Shown here in pieces: positions 19,495 through 30,334 of a stretch of DNA of 64,000 nucleotides; positions within the stretch are counted from its first letter, which is position 1, and each line of letters begins with the position of its first letter. The position numbers and the translations under genes are program-made. Source of the DNA: an uncultured Shewanella sp. (GTDB lineage: Bacteria; Pseudomonadota; Gammaproteobacteria; Enterobacterales; Shewanellaceae). The stretch lies in the NCBI GenBank assembly GCA_947503555.1, contig CANNEE010000017.1, forward strand, positions 52,382 to 116,381. The letters are read 5' to 3'. The notes beneath the pieces are model-generated. The model was not told where the DNA came from. It saw nothing but the letters and a program-made list of their open reading frames with translations, and searched no databases.

Positions 19495-20856
19495 ATGGCG
19501 TTATGGGGTGGACGTTTTACACAGGAATCGAGTGCGCTTTTCAAGCTCTTTAATGACTCTTTACCTGTCGATTTTCGCTTGCTTGAACAAGATGTGGTTG
19601 GCTCCATCGCTTGGGCCGATGCGATTCATCAAGTGGGTGTGATTACCGAGCAGGAATGTGCCCAGCTTAAAACGGCATTGCAGCAAGTATTGAATGAAGT
19701 TGCGGACGACCCACAACAGATAGTCAGCTCTGGTGCCGAAGATATTCATAGTTATGTGGAGTTGGCTTTGATTGAAAAGGTGGGGGACTTAGGTAAGAAA
19801 TTGCATACTGGACGCTCACGTAATGATCAGGTCGCCACTGACTTAAAACTTTGGTGCAAGCAGCAAGGCGAAGTATTAGTCGAGCTGCTGACAGGGTTGA
19901 ATCAAGCGCTCTTGGTGGTAGCACAGAAAGAAGTCGATGCTGTGATGCCAGGTTACACTCACTTGCAAAGAGCGCAACCTGTGACCTTTGGCCATTGGTG
20001 CCTAGCCTATGTTGAGATGTTTGAGCGGGACTTAAGTCGTTTGCAAGATGCCTTATCGCGTTTGGATAAATGTCCTTTGGGTTGTGGCGCATTAGCTGGA
20101 ACCGCTTACCCGATAGATAGACAAGCTTTGGCCCAAGCGTTGAACTTTAGTGAAGCGACTAAAAACAGCCTAGACTCAGTCTCGGATCGCGATCATGTGG
20201 TAGAGCTTTGCTCAACGGCTTCAATTAGCATGATGCACTTGAGTCGTATGGCCGAAGATATGATCTTCTTCAACTCAGGTGAAGCTAACTTTATTCAACT
20301 CAATGATAATGTGACCTCTGGCTCTTCATTAATGCCGCAGAAGAAAAACCCTGATGCATTAGAGCTGATTAGAGGTAAAACGGGTCGTGTTTATGGCTCG
20401 TTGGTGGGGATTTTAACCACCATGAAGGCATTGCCATTGGCGTATAACAAGGATATGCAAGAGGATAAGGAAGGCTTGTTCGATGTCATCGATAGCTGGA
20501 AAATCTGCCTTGAAATGGCCATTCTTGTTTTAGATGGACTAGAGGTGAATCGCGCCAATGCCCTATCTAGTGCTCAACAAGGGTATGCCAACGCGACTGA
20601 ATTGGCTGATTACCTAGTGGCTAAAGGGATGCCATTTAGAGAGGCGCACCATGTCGTAGGTGAAGTGGTAGTTAAGGCGATTGCCAGTGAACAAGCATTA
20701 GAGGATATGAGTCTTGCCGAGCTAAAAGAGTATGCGGATATTATCAATGATGATGTGTATCAGTATCTGACCATTGAATCATGCTTGGATAAACGTAATG
20801 TGCTAGGTGGTACAGCGGTAGAACAGGTGAAGTTGGCGATTGCCGCTAAGCGTTGA
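19495..20856 (+). CDS. argH: Argininosuccinate lyase
   Basis: ArgH splits argininosuccinate to arginine and fumarate. The 453-aa protein has the fumarase-superfamily signature [11 protein letters not shown] at 276-286, catalytic H155 in [11 protein letters not shown], and [13 protein letters not shown]. In Vibrio and some relatives argH is fused to an ArgA acetyltransferase domain; this protein stops at normal ArgH length, so there is no fusion and argA must be elsewhere. Last gene of the operon, followed by a strong terminator. Confidence 0.97.
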   Translation: MALWGGRFTQESSALFKLFNDSLPVDFRLLEQDVVGSIAWADAIHQVGVITEQECAQLKTALQQVLNEVADDPQQIVSSGAEDIHSYVELALIEKVGDLGKKLHTGRSRNDQVATDLKLWCKQQGEVLVELLTGLNQALLVVAQKEVDAVMPGYTHLQRAQPVTFGHWCLAYVEMFERDLSRLQDALSRLDKCPLGCGALAGTAYPIDRQALAQALNFSEATKNSLDSVSDRDHVVELCSTASISMMHLSRMAEDMIFFNSGEANFIQLNDNVTSGSSLMPQKKNPDALELIRGKTGRVYGSLVGILTTMKALPLAYNKDMQEDKEGLFDVIDSWKICLEMAILVLDGLEVNRANALSSAQQGYANATELADYLVAKGMPFREAHHVVGEVVVKAIASEQALEDMSLAELKEYADIINDDVYQYLTIESCLDKRNVLGGTAVEQVKLAIAAKR

Positions 20857-20870
20857 TATCGCTAGTGAAC

Positions 20871-20902
20871 AAAAAAATGCGACCTCAAGGTCGCATTTTT
20901 TA
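20871..20902. terminator. Bidirectional terminator between argH and mrcA
   Basis: Stem ATGCGACCT / AGGTCGCAT (20877-20896), preceded by seven A and followed by a T run. It lies between convergent genes and can work both ways. Confidence 0.92.
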
Positions 20903-20921
20903 TTACTCAATTTACTCATTC

Positions 20922-23528
20922 TTATTGAAATAGATCTTCTGAACTATCGGTAAAGATGCTGGTTTCTTCCTGTGCTTCTTCTGCAAATTCAGTTGGTTCT
21001 GTGCCTGCGATAAAGTATTCGAAGCGACTCGTATGATCTGTTTTACGGCTTAGTTTACCCGTAGCTAGATCGATACGAGCGGAAACGATTCCCTCAGGTG
21101 GCGTGCTTGGCTCAACAGGGGTACCTTGCAGTGCATCACGCATAAAGGCGTTCCAACCTGGCCCTGCGGTTTTTGCGCCAGCTTCAGCTTGGAAAATCTG
21201 ATTCTTAGGCGCATTCTTGTTCCAGCTAGTTCGACCTAGCTCGCGCCCATGATCGTCAAAACCTACCCAGAAGGTTGCGGCAAGTTTAGGGTTAAAGCCG
21301 CTGAACCAAGTATCTCTAGATTCATTAGTTGTTCCCGTTTTACCTGCAATATCTCGACGTTTAATGTCTCTTGCTGCTCGCCAAGCTGTACCGTTCCAAC
21401 CAGTCCCTTTGCTCCAGTTTCCTCCGCCCCAAATAACACTCTTAAGTGCTTCGGTTACAAGGAAAGCGGTTTGCTCTGAGATAACTTGCGGTGCATAGCG
21501 AGAGTCTGCTGTACCACAGGTTTCAACTTCTTCAACAACTCGAGCCTCTGTATCCGTGGTTTCTAGCTCTTGAGCCATGGCGGCAAAAGGGTCTTCTATT
21601 TCGGCTAGATTAGTAGAGGAGACAGTTTGCTCTATATTTACCTCTGCTGCTATGGGCTTGCAGGCTAATGTTGGATTTGCCTTTTCAATAATATTTTCAT
21701 TTGAATCGGTGATTTCTTGAATAAAGTAAGGTTCAACTAAGTATCCGCCATTGGCAAAAGTCGTAAAGGCACTGGCTACTTGCAGCGGTGTAACCGATGG
21801 AGAGCCTAATGCAATAGATTCATTACGGGGTAGGTCTTCTGGGTCAAAACCAAAACGAGTCAGGCCTCTGATGGTGGCATCTAGCCCGATATGACGCATG
21901 GCTCGCACCGACATAACATTAACCGATTGTGCAAGGCCGACTCTAAGTCGAGTTGGGCCGCCATAGACATCAGGAGAGTTTTTAGGTCTCCATGCTGTAC
22001 CTTGACGAATATCTGGCTTATTAATGGGAGCGTTATTAATGAGTGTCGCTAAGGTATAGTCTTGTTCAAGCGCCGCAGCATAGATAAAGGGCTTAATATT
22101 AGAGCCAAGCTGGCGTTTAGCCTGAGTAACACGGTTATATTGGCTTTGACTAAAACTAAAGCCGCCCACTAGGCTCTCAATCGCGCCATCAGCAGGGTTG
22201 AGCGCCACCATGGCACTAGACACTTGAGGTATTTGTGATAACTGCCATCTGTCTTGATTGTGTCTGACTCTTATTTGGTCACCAACCTTAAGTACTTGCG
22301 CCGCGTATTCGACAGCGGGGCCCTGGCGTTTATCGTTAATAAATGGACGAGCCCATTTTATGCCATCCCAATCGAGATTAATTCGCTCGCCACTGGCAAG
22401 TTGAACAAGTGCTGATTGTTGTTCATCTTCCTTAGCGGAAACCTCAATGACGGCCGCGGGAATGAGCCCTTGGATTTTCTGCGCTTTTCTTAGCTGATTG
22501 GCAATGGCTTTATTGTCTAACGGGGCTTCTGTCCAAAGCTGTTTTTCTGCTCCGCGGTATCCATGACGCTCGTCATAGGCATAAACATTGTTGCGTAGTG
22601 CTTGTTGAGCAAAATTTTGTAATCGAGAGTCGATAGTCGTGTGAACGTTGTAGCCACCTGTATAGGCTTCTTCTTCCCCAAACTTCTGCACCATATAATC
22701 CCGAGCCATCTCGGAAATATAGGGAGCATAGAGGTCTATTTCTGCGCCGTGGTAACTAGCTGTATTGGGGGAATCTACTGCTGTTTGATATTCTGCTTGA
22801 TTGATATAACCCACTTCGAGCATACGTCCTAAAACCACATTTCGCCTAGCAATAGCGCGAGATTCAGAGCGGATAGGGTTAAGGTTTGAAGGGGCTTTTG
22901 GTAAGCCTGCAATCACGGCTAATTCAGCAAGCGTGAGTTCATTAATATTCTTACCATAATAAACCTGTGCAGCAGCCCCAACACCATAGGCTCTTTGGCC
23001 TAAATAAATGCGGTTAACATAAAGAGTTAAAATTTCATCTTTTGTAAGCAGCTGCTCAATATGTAAAGAGATAAAGATCTCTTTAATCTTACGAATAATC
23101 GTTTTATCTCGTGTTAAGAAGAAATTACGAGCCACCTGCATGGTAATGGTACTAGCACCTTGCTTCTTTTCGCCAGTGGTGAGCATGACAAAGGCTGCTC
23201 GTATTACACCTATAGGATCAACGCCTTTATGCTCATAGAATCTTGCATCTTCTGTTGCAAGGAATGCCTGAAGCAGAGGTTTAGGCACTTCATCTAATGT
23301 TAAAGGGATACGCCTTTTTTCACCAAATTGTGAAATAAGCTTGCCATCTTTACTGTAGATGCGCAGTGGAGTTTGGAGTTTAACGGTCTTTAGTGTGGCT
23401 ACATCTGGAAGATCGGGTAGCACATAATAATAAGCCGCAACTATCCCTCCAACACCTAATAAGGCAAGGCTAAATAGAGCTATTAAAGTACGTTTAAACC
23501 ACTTCACACACGATTTCCATTTTGACAC
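20922..23528 (-). CDS. mrcA: Penicillin-binding protein 1A
   Basis: This bifunctional peptidoglycan synthase has 868 aa. An N-terminal membrane anchor is at about residues 15-35. The glycosyltransferase domain contains ATEDARFYEHKGVD and the lipid-binding GASTITMQVARN. An OB-like insert follows. The transpeptidase domain has SxxK at S476 (GSNIK), SVN, and KTGT at 730-733. Position divergent from pilMNOPQ is conserved across gammaproteobacteria and identifies it as PBP1A rather than PBP1B. Confidence 0.97.
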   Translation of the reverse strand: MSKWKSCVKWFKRTLIALFSLALLGVGGIVAAYYYVLPDLPDVATLKTVKLQTPLRIYSKDGKLISQFGEKRRIPLTLDEVPKPLLQAFLATEDARFYEHKGVDPIGVIRAAFVMLTTGEKKQGASTITMQVARNFFLTRDKTIIRKIKEIFISLHIEQLLTKDEILTLYVNRIYLGQRAYGVGAAAQVYYGKNINELTLAELAVIAGLPKAPSNLNPIRSESRAIARRNVVLGRMLEVGYINQAEYQTAVDSPNTASYHGAEIDLYAPYISEMARDYMVQKFGEEEAYTGGYNVHTTIDSRLQNFAQQALRNNVYAYDERHGYRGAEKQLWTEAPLDNKAIANQLRKAQKIQGLIPAAVIEVSAKEDEQQSALVQLASGERINLDWDGIKWARPFINDKRQGPAVEYAAQVLKVGDQIRVRHNQDRWQLSQIPQVSSAMVALNPADGAIESLVGGFSFSQSQYNRVTQAKRQLGSNIKPFIYAAALEQDYTLATLINNAPINKPDIRQGTAWRPKNSPDVYGGPTRLRVGLAQSVNVMSVRAMRHIGLDATIRGLTRFGFDPEDLPRNESIALGSPSVTPLQVASAFTTFANGGYLVEPYFIQEITDSNENIIEKANPTLACKPIAAEVNIEQTVSSTNLAEIEDPFAAMAQELETTDTEARVVEEVETCGTADSRYAPQVISEQTAFLVTEALKSVIWGGGNWSKGTGWNGTAWRAARDIKRRDIAGKTGTTNESRDTWFSGFNPKLAATFWVGFDDHGRELGRTSWNKNAPKNQIFQAEAGAKTAGPGWNAFMRDALQGTPVEPSTPPEGIVSARIDLATGKLSRKTDHTSRFEYFIAGTEPTEFAEEAQEETSIFTDSSEDLFQ

Positions 23529-23691
23529 GCAGGCGCTCTAGTATATAAGCTCGTATCGATAGGGTGAAGTAAAAAGCGCGAATGTCTTTTTTTTAACCGT
23601 GATGCATGAGAAACTCTTTACAACAAATGCTTATAACGAGTTGATTTTGTGCTAATCTAGTTCGTGCAACTCCATAAAAGTGATAGGGACT

Positions 23692-24771
23692 ATGCTGTCA
23701 AAACTTTGGAAGCGTCAGGCGCCTCAGATGCTAGGAATCGATATTGGTTCTCATGAAGTAAAAGCTATTCTGCTTGGTCAGACCGCCGATGGTTATAAAA
23801 TATTAAGTCATGCTGCGGCTCCCATAAAAAAGGGAGCGGTTAATGATCACGATATTCGTGATTTAGAAGCGGTAACAGAAAGTATTCGTCATATTAAGCG
23901 TTTGCTTTCGACAAATGCTAAATATGCAGCGGTTGCAGTTTCTGGCTCTTCTGTCATGACCAAAGTTATCTATATGGATGCGGCATTGAGTGAAGAGGAG
24001 ATGGAGACTCAAATTGAAATTGAGGCCGATAATTTAATTCCCTATTCTCTCGATGAAGTTAGTATCGACTTTGAAACTCTCAGTGTTAATAGTACAGATC
24101 CTTCCAAAGTCGATGTTTTATTAAGTGCCTGTAGAACAGAAAATATTGACGCAAGAATCGATGCCCTAGATAGCGGCGATTATGAAGTCAAAGTAGTTGA
24201 TGTTGAGGGCTATGCTTTAGGGCGAGCCCATGAGCTTATTTTAGGTCAACTTCCCGAAGGGGCGGAGAGTAAAGCTGTCGCGTTAGTCGATATAGGCGCA
24301 AATATGATGACTTTCTCTGTGGTAGAGCAGGGTGAGACGACTTTTGTTCGCGAGCAGGCATTTGGTGGTGAACAATTTACTCAATCTATTCTCTCATTTT
24401 ATGGCATGTCATATGAGCAAGCAGAAAAAGCCAAGTTAGAGGGAGATTTGCCGCGTAATTATATGTTTGAAGTTTTATCTCCTTTCCAGACTCAATTATT
24501 GCAGCAAGTCAAAAGGACGCTACAAATATATTGCACCTCTAGTGGTCGAGATAAAGTTGATTATGTGGTCTTGTGTGGTGGGACTTCTAAATTAGAAGGG
24601 ATTGCCAATCTTTTGACTAATGAGCTAGGTGTGCACACTGTAGTCGCTGATCCTTTTCAAGGTTGTTTGCACGCGAGTGATGACATTAAAAATATTATTC
24701 AGCCTAATATTAGTAAATATATGGTGGCTTGTGGCTTGGCGCTAAGGAGTTATGGACAATGGCGAACATAA
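23692..24771 (+). CDS. pilM: Type IV pilus inner-membrane platform protein PilM
   Basis: PilM is a cytoplasmic actin-like ATPase-fold protein that binds the N-terminal tail of PilN. The 359-aa protein has the phosphate-1-like LGIDIGSHEVKA and the later VDIGANMMTF, plus VLCGGTSKLEGI. I choose ATG 23692, preceded by ATAGGGA, over the in-frame GTG at 23680. First gene of pilMNOPQ; it overlaps pilN by 13 bases. Confidence 0.95.
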   Translation: MLSKLWKRQAPQMLGIDIGSHEVKAILLGQTADGYKILSHAAAPIKKGAVNDHDIRDLEAVTESIRHIKRLLSTNAKYAAVAVSGSSVMTKVIYMDAALSEEEMETQIEIEADNLIPYSLDEVSIDFETLSVNSTDPSKVDVLLSACRTENIDARIDALDSGDYEVKVVDVEGYALGRAHELILGQLPEGAESKAVALVDIGANMMTFSVVEQGETTFVREQAFGGEQFTQSILSFYGMSYEQAEKAKLEGDLPRNYMFEVLSPFQTQLLQQVKRTLQIYCTSSGRDKVDYVVLCGGTSKLEGIANLLTNELGVHTVVADPFQGCLHASDDIKNIIQPNISKYMVACGLALRSYGQWRT

Positions 24772-25343
24772 ATCTTTTACCTTGGCGTGAAGAGGCGAGA
24801 GAGAAGCAGAAACGGGATTATATTGGAATTCTGTTTGCTGTTTTTTTATTTACCTGTTTGATTGTTTATCTATCGTTAATGGTGATAGATATGATGATCG
24901 ATGATCAAAGAAGTCGCAATGCGTATCTACAATCTGAAATTAGCTTGTTGGATTCTCAGATTGCTGAAATTCGTGAAATTAAGAAGCGCAAAAAAGACAT
25001 TGAACGCAGAACTAAAATCATCCTCGATTTGCAACAATCAAGAAATTTACCTACCCATGTTCTAGATGAGCTTGTAAGAATTGTTCCTCCTGGAATATAT
25101 CTTTCTTCGATTGAGAAAAAAGGCAGTTTGCTTTGGATAGAAGGGCGAAGTGAGTCAAATAACAATGTAGCCAATATGATGCGTAAGGTGAAAACCAGTG
25201 AATGGCTACATGATCCTAATATGCAATCGATAGTTTCTCAGAATGAAGAGTTAAGACAGTTACAAAGATTCAGCTTGAAAGTAACGATTCGAGAGCAAAG
25301 CGAGAAAGATAAATCTATAATGGCTAAAGGAGCGAAAAAATGA
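24759..25343 (+). CDS. pilN: Type IV pilus assembly protein PilN
   Basis: PilN is a bitopic inner-membrane protein linking PilM to PilO. The 194-aa protein begins with the PilM-binding motif ANINLLPWREE, followed by a membrane segment (about residues 22-44), a coiled coil, and a periplasmic ferredoxin-like domain. The ATG at 24759 is supported by AAGGAG at 24744-24749 and by the conserved start; the in-frame ATG at 24729 lies well inside pilM. Confidence 0.95.
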   Translation: MANINLLPWREEAREKQKRDYIGILFAVFLFTCLIVYLSLMVIDMMIDDQRSRNAYLQSEISLLDSQIAEIREIKKRKKDIERRTKIILDLQQSRNLPTHVLDELVRIVPPGIYLSSIEKKGSLLWIEGRSESNNNVANMMRKVKTSEWLHDPNMQSIVSQNEELRQLQRFSLKVTIREQSEKDKSIMAKGAKK

Positions 25344-25954
25344 GCTTCGATTTAAGTCAATTTAATGATATCGACTTTGAAAATATTGGTGGTTGGCCAA
25401 ATCAAGTTAAAGTCGTTTTTGCCGTTATGTTGAGTGTATGTGTACTGGCAGCAAGCTATTATTTGTTTGTTTCAGATGCTTTAGATACATGGAATGCAGA
25501 GCAGGCAAAAGAACAAACATTGCGAAATGACTTTAAAAGTAAATATCAACTTGCTGCTAATTTAGAATTATATCGCGAACAGCTTGAGCAAATGGAACTA
25601 CAATTTGCTGAATTGTTAAAGATGCTGCCTTCTCAAAATGAAATGCCAGGTCTGTTGGACGATTTAACCTTTGTGGCAACTGATGCTGGCCTGAAAATTG
25701 AAAGCTTAGATTGGGAGTCAGAAATCCAGCGGGACTTCTATATTGAATTTCCAATTAAAATGGCTGTGGAAGGTGATTACCACGAGTTAGGTAATATGGT
25801 CAGTGGGGTTGCTAAGCTGCCTCGTATCGTTAGTCTGCATGACTTTACTATTAAGCGTGATGATACAGGACGTTTAGCCATGGATATATTGGCTAAAACC
25901 TATAGATTTAAAGAAGGGGCAGAATTGCCAGCTGATAAGCAAGGAGGCAAATAA
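25340..25954 (+). CDS. pilO: Type IV pilus assembly protein PilO
   Basis: PilO pairs with PilN in the periplasmic part of the alignment complex. The 204-aa protein has a single membrane segment (about residues 27-46), a coiled coil, and a periplasmic domain with QNEMPGLLDDLTFVATDAGL, typical of the family. The start overlaps the pilN stop as ATGA, and the stop overlaps the pilP start by one base, so these genes are probably translationally coupled. Confidence 0.95.
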   Translation: MSFDLSQFNDIDFENIGGWPNQVKVVFAVMLSVCVLAASYYLFVSDALDTWNAEQAKEQTLRNDFKSKYQLAANLELYREQLEQMELQFAELLKMLPSQNEMPGLLDDLTFVATDAGLKIESLDWESEIQRDFYIEFPIKMAVEGDYHELGNMVSGVAKLPRIVSLHDFTIKRDDTGRLAMDILAKTYRFKEGAELPADKQGGK

Positions 25955-26469
25955 TGAGGCTTTTACTTATTATTAGCTGTTGTTTAGTGCTTTCTGCTTG
26001 TGTTGGTGATCGTAGCGACCTAGAGTTATTTGTAACGAAAACCAAGGCTGAGCATATTCCTAGAATTGCTCCTTTAAAAGAGCCGCCAAAATTTGAACAT
26101 TTTGATTATCAGGCTGACTTAATGAGAAGTCCGTTTGTGCCGCCGTCAAGAGAGCTAACCGAAGAGGTAGTTGATACCACGAAGGATTGTTTACAGCCAG
26201 ACTTGAAACGACGTAAAGGTAGGCTTGAGACCTATGCACTGGATAATTTGAAGATGCGTGGTACGTTAAGAGAAGCCGATGAGATTTGGGCACTTGTAGA
26301 AACGAATGATGGAAGTGTGTACCGCATGGGTGTCGGTGAATATGCTGGCTTATATCACGGTCGTATTTCTCAGGTAACGCCGCAACAAATAGAAATAATT
26401 GAATTAATACCCGATGGCTCTGGATGTTGGACTGAGCGAATGAGTAGTTTGGAGTTAACAGGGCTATGA
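25954..26469 (+). CDS. pilP: Type IV pilus lipoprotein PilP
   Basis: PilP is an inner-membrane lipoprotein connecting PilNO to the PilQ secretin. The 171-aa protein has a short signal and lipobox (LSACVG, Cys near residue 16). A proline-rich linker includes MRSPFVPPSRE. A compact beta-domain follows, with KMRGTLREADEIWALVE and YRMGVGEYAGL. Overlaps pilO by one base and pilQ by four. Confidence 0.95.
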   Translation: MRLLLIISCCLVLSACVGDRSDLELFVTKTKAEHIPRIAPLKEPPKFEHFDYQADLMRSPFVPPSRELTEEVVDTTKDCLQPDLKRRKGRLETYALDNLKMRGTLREADEIWALVETNDGSVYRMGVGEYAGLYHGRISQVTPQQIEIIELIPDGSGCWTERMSSLELTGL

Positions 26470-28520
26470 AAAGAATAATGGAGTCTTCTGCCGTGAAAAT
26501 ATCTCAAGAAGCAGCATATAGAATGTTGAAGGCTATTTTGGGGACAGTATTAATCCTAGGCTTTTTACCTGTTGCATCGGCAAATCGTTTGATTGACATT
26601 AAATATCACAGTGTCATCGACCATCAGTTGGAGCTTGAGCTTGTTTTTGAGAATAAAGTTTTGCCTCCAAATATTGAGCTCAATGCTGCACCTGCTCAAG
26701 TGTTATTGAGCTTTGCTAATAGCACATCTGGCTTGGTTAAAGATGAGTTACCCGTTAATCAAGTGGGAGTGACTAGCGTTGAAATGGGACAAAAGGGCAC
26801 GAGCCTAGATGTTCGCGTTAATCTTTCTCAAGTTAAGCCATATCAAGGCAAAGTTGTCGGTAATTCATATCGCTTAACAATTAATGATGATGTCGTCGAT
26901 GAAGCGACTAAAGCAGATAATCCATTTGTAAATAGCATTGAAAACATTGATTTTCGCCGTACCGACAAAGGAGGCGAGTTACTTGTTTACTTGAACAGCA
27001 GTTCAGTGGCAGCCAATGTTGAACAGGTTGGTTCAAAACTTGAGGTTAAATTATACAACACAGATATCGGTGATGATTTCCTATATGTTATGGATGTGCA
27101 AGATTTTGCGACACCCGTGACAAGTTTTGAAACCTTCAAAGATGACTCTACGACTCGTATTCTTGTTGATGTAAAAGGTACCTATGAGTATGACTATCAG
27201 CAAGAAGATAAGCTTTTCCGCTTAACCATGGATAAAGTAGAGCGCAGTGTCATTGCTAAAGAAGAGAAAAAATATACGGGTAAAACATTATCGCTTAATT
27301 TCCAAAATATCGCCGTTAGAACGGTATTACAAATTATTGCCGATTATAACGACTTTAATTTGGTTACCAGTGATACCGTCGAAGGCAGTATTACTTTAAG
27401 GCTAGACGATGTGCCTTGGGATCAAGCATTAGATTTGATATTAAAAACTAAAGGCTTAGATAAGCGCATAGAAGGAAATATTTTGATGGTAGCTCCCAGC
27501 GAGGAGATTGCCATTCGTGAAAGCCAAGAGTTAAAGAATCAACAAGAGGTGAAAGAGCTAGCGCCGCTCTATTCTGAATATATTCAAATTAATTATGCTA
27601 AAGCAGCAGAAATAGCGACGTTACTTAAAGGCGAAGATTCTAGCTTGCTTTCTTCTCGAGGAAGCGTGGCCGTCGATGAGAGAACTAATACGCTTTTAGT
27701 AAAAGATACTGCTGAAATATTGGAAAATATTCATCGTTTGACCGATGTGCTAGATATTCCAATTAGGCAGGTATTGATTGAATCTCGTATGGTTACAGTC
27801 AATGACACGGTGGCAGAAGATATAGGTGTTCGATGGGGCTTAACCGATCAGCAAGGCACTAAGGGAACCTCTGGCTCTTTAACAGGCGCGCAGCAAATTG
27901 CTAATGGTGTGATTCCAGCTGCTTCCGATAGGCTTAATGTGAACCTACCTGCGGCTAAGACTAATGCCAGTGTTGCTTTCCACGTCGCTAAGTTAGCCGA
28001 TGGTACTATCTTAGATCTTGAGCTCAGCGCGTTAGAAACTGAGAACAAGGGCGAGATTATCGCAAGTCCTCGTATTACTACATCAAACCAAAAAGCGGCT
28101 TATATTGAGCAAGGTGTCGAGATCCCTTATGTTGAAGCTAGTTCGAGTGGTTCTACAACCGTAACCTTTAAGAAAGCGGTATTGTCCCTTAAGGTCACGC
28201 CGCAGATTACCCCTGATAACCGTGTGATTCTCGATCTAGAAATTACTCAAGACACCCAAGGGGATGTAGTTCAAACACCTACGGGCAATGCAGTTGCTAT
28301 TAATACTCAGCGTATCGGTACCCAAGTGTTAGTGGATAACGGTGAGACTATAGTGTTAGGCGGTATTTACCAGCAAAATCTGATTAGTAATGTTAACAAG
28401 GTGCCAATTCTTGGCGATATTCCTTATCTAGGTTATCTATTTAAAAACTCTAGTGATAAAAACGAGCGTAAAGAGTTACTTATCTTTGTAACACCTAAGA
28501 TAGTCACAGAAGAGCTCTAA
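26466..28520 (+). CDS. pilQ: Type IV pilus outer-membrane secretin PilQ
   Basis: PilQ forms the outer-membrane channel for pilus fibres. The 684-aa protein has a signal region, two AMIN domains (about residues 40-260), a secretin N0/STN region with KTLSLNFQNIAVRTVLQIIADY, an N1 domain, and a C-terminal secretin domain containing VPILGDIPYLGYLF and the closing RKELLIFVTPKI. There are several possible Met starts within the first 20 codons; the signal hydrophobic core is at about residues 20-40. Last gene of pilMNOPQ, followed by a terminator. Confidence 0.95.
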   Translation: MKRIMESSAVKISQEAAYRMLKAILGTVLILGFLPVASANRLIDIKYHSVIDHQLELELVFENKVLPPNIELNAAPAQVLLSFANSTSGLVKDELPVNQVGVTSVEMGQKGTSLDVRVNLSQVKPYQGKVVGNSYRLTINDDVVDEATKADNPFVNSIENIDFRRTDKGGELLVYLNSSSVAANVEQVGSKLEVKLYNTDIGDDFLYVMDVQDFATPVTSFETFKDDSTTRILVDVKGTYEYDYQQEDKLFRLTMDKVERSVIAKEEKKYTGKTLSLNFQNIAVRTVLQIIADYNDFNLVTSDTVEGSITLRLDDVPWDQALDLILKTKGLDKRIEGNILMVAPSEEIAIRESQELKNQQEVKELAPLYSEYIQINYAKAAEIATLLKGEDSSLLSSRGSVAVDERTNTLLVKDTAEILENIHRLTDVLDIPIRQVLIESRMVTVNDTVAEDIGVRWGLTDQQGTKGTSGSLTGAQQIANGVIPAASDRLNVNLPAAKTNASVAFHVAKLADGTILDLELSALETENKGEIIASPRITTSNQKAAYIEQGVEIPYVEASSSGSTTVTFKKAVLSLKVTPQITPDNRVILDLEITQDTQGDVVQTPTGNAVAINTQRIGTQVLVDNGETIVLGGIYQQNLISNVNKVPILGDIPYLGYLFKNSSDKNERKELLIFVTPKIVTEEL

Positions 28521-28540
28521 TAGCCGTCTCTGCTTTGAAA

Positions 28541-28568
28541 AGACCAATGCTTGGCATTGGTCTTTTTT
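28541..28568 (+). terminator. Terminator of the pilMNOPQ operon
   Basis: Stem AGACCAATGC / GCATTGGTCT with a short loop, followed by six T, about 20 bases after the pilQ stop. Confidence 0.92.
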
Positions 28569-28732
28569 GTTTGGTGCACAATTTTGACTTTAATCTTTGA
28601 CAGAGCTTGCCTTTAACAGGTTTAAACTGAGATAATCCTCGGTCAAGTCTCAGAAGAGCAAGGTAACAAATAGGCCGACTTTATTTTTAAGTCGATATAG
28701 CAAACTTTTCATAAGATTCAGACGTACAACAA

Positions 28733-29248
28733 ATGGCTGAAAAACGTAATATTTTTCTTGTAGGCCCTATGGGCGCAGGCAAAAGCACCATAGGTCGCCA
28801 CTTGGCGCAGATGCTTCATTTAGAGTTCCACGATTCAGATCAAGAGATTGAAAACCGTACTGGTGCAGATATCGCTTGGGTTTTTGATGTTGAAGGAGAA
28901 GAAGGGTTCCGCCGTAGAGAGGCAACCGTAATCTCTGATTTATCAGAAAAACAAGGTATTGTACTGGCGACTGGCGGTGGTTCAGTACAAAGTAAAGATA
29001 TCCGTAATTACTTGTCTGCTCGAGGTATTGTTGTTTATTTAGAAACGACGATTGATAAGCAAGTGGCAAGAACTCAAAGAGATAAGCGTCGTCCGTTACT
29101 TCAAGTCGAGGATCCTCGTGAAGTATTGGAAAATCTAGCGAAAACGCGTAATCCACTATACGAAGAGATTGCAGATGTTATCGTAAAGACTGACGAACAA
29201 AGCGCTAAGGTTGTAGCTAACCAAATTATTGAGCAATTAGGTTTTTAG
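28733..29248 (+). CDS. aroK: Shikimate kinase I
   Basis: AroK phosphorylates shikimate in chorismate synthesis. The 171-aa protein has Walker [10 protein letters not shown] (11-19), the shikimate-site Asp in [13 protein letters not shown], and the lid Arg region RDKRRPLL. It follows pilQ after a terminator and starts the aroK-aroB-damX-dam block. Confidence 0.97.
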   Translation: MAEKRNIFLVGPMGAGKSTIGRHLAQMLHLEFHDSDQEIENRTGADIAWVFDVEGEEGFRRREATVISDLSEKQGIVLATGGGSVQSKDIRNYLSARGIVVYLETTIDKQVARTQRDKRRPLLQVEDPREVLENLAKTRNPLYEEIADVIVKTDEQSAKVVANQIIEQLGF

Positions 29249-29256
29249 GTAAAAGA

Positions 29257-30333
29257 ATGAAACAGATTCAGGTCAATTTAGATGAGCGAAGTTATCCCAT
29301 TTTTATTGGCCAGAAGTTGTTTTCTGAACCCGAGCTACTCGTCCGCTATATCGCGGACAAAACCCTGCTTATTGTGACCAATGAAACGATTGCGCCCCTG
29401 TACCTAAAACAGGCGTGCAGTCTTCTTTCATCTGCACAAAAGCAATTTCAAGTAGTGCTCCCAGATGGTGAGCAATTCAAAGATCTAAAACACTTAGATC
29501 GCATCTTCACCGGTTTACTTGAAAACAATTGCGCCAGAGATGTGGTCATTGTCGCCCTTGGTGGTGGTGTCATAGGTGATATGGCGGGCTTTGCCGCCGC
29601 TAGCTATCAAAGGGGAGTCGACTTTATTCAGATCCCCACTACGCTTCTATCCCAAGTAGACTCATCTGTTGGTGGTAAAACTGCCGTTAATCACCCCCTA
29701 GGTAAGAATATGATTGGGGCATTTCATCAACCTCTTGCCGTATTGATTGATACTAACTGCTTGGACACTCTGCCTAAGCGAGAGTTTGCTGCGGGTATGG
29801 CCGAAGTCATCAAATATGGCATTATTTGGGATGCTAACTTTTTTGAGTGGCTTGAAAATAACGCAGATGCGCTCAAGCGATTAGATAAAGATGCGCTCGC
29901 TTATGCCATATCCCGTTGCTGTGAGATAAAGGCTGAGGTGGTAGCGGAAGATGAGACTGAGCGTGGTGTTAGAGCTCTTCTTAATTTAGGTCATACCTTT
30001 GGCCATGCCATAGAAGCTGAAATGGGCTATGGCACTTGGCTACATGGTGAAGCCGTTGCGGCTGGAATGGTACTTGCAGCCCAAACTGCATTCAAGATGA
30101 AGTTGATTGAACAGTCAACTGTTTGTCGCATTCAGAAGCTGCTTGAGGTGTTTGAATTGCCTGTTGCGGCTCCCGAGACAATGGGCTATGAAGACTTCAT
30201 CAAACACATGCAGCGTGATAAGAAAGTACTAAAAGGGCAACTAAGACTCGTACTGCCTACCGCATTAGGTCAGGCTGAGGTCTTTAGCAAGATTGATAAC
30301 GCCCTATTAGAGCAGGTTATTAACTGCGCATAA
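29257..30333 (+). CDS. aroB: 3-Dehydroquinate synthase
   Basis: AroB turns DAHP into 3-dehydroquinate using NAD and a divalent metal. The 358-aa protein has the nucleotide site [30 protein letters not shown], and the metal ligands in [15 protein letters not shown] and HGEAVAAGM. It follows aroK after eight bases and is co-transcribed with it. Confidence 0.97.
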   Translation: MKQIQVNLDERSYPIFIGQKLFSEPELLVRYIADKTLLIVTNETIAPLYLKQACSLLSSAQKQFQVVLPDGEQFKDLKHLDRIFTGLLENNCARDVVIVALGGGVIGDMAGFAAASYQRGVDFIQIPTTLLSQVDSSVGGKTAVNHPLGKNMIGAFHQPLAVLIDTNCLDTLPKREFAAGMAEVIKYGIIWDANFFEWLENNADALKRLDKDALAYAISRCCEIKAEVVAEDETERGVRALLNLGHTFGHAIEAEMGYGTWLHGEAVAAGMVLAAQTAFKMKLIEQSTVCRIQKLLEVFELPVAAPETMGYEDFIKHMQRDKKVLKGQLRLVLPTALGQAEVFSKIDNALLEQVINCA

Positions 30334-30334
30334 C

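Noticed and set aside
19724-20092. 122-aa minus-strand ORF within argH
   Set aside because: Antisense to the conserved argH core; no start signal.
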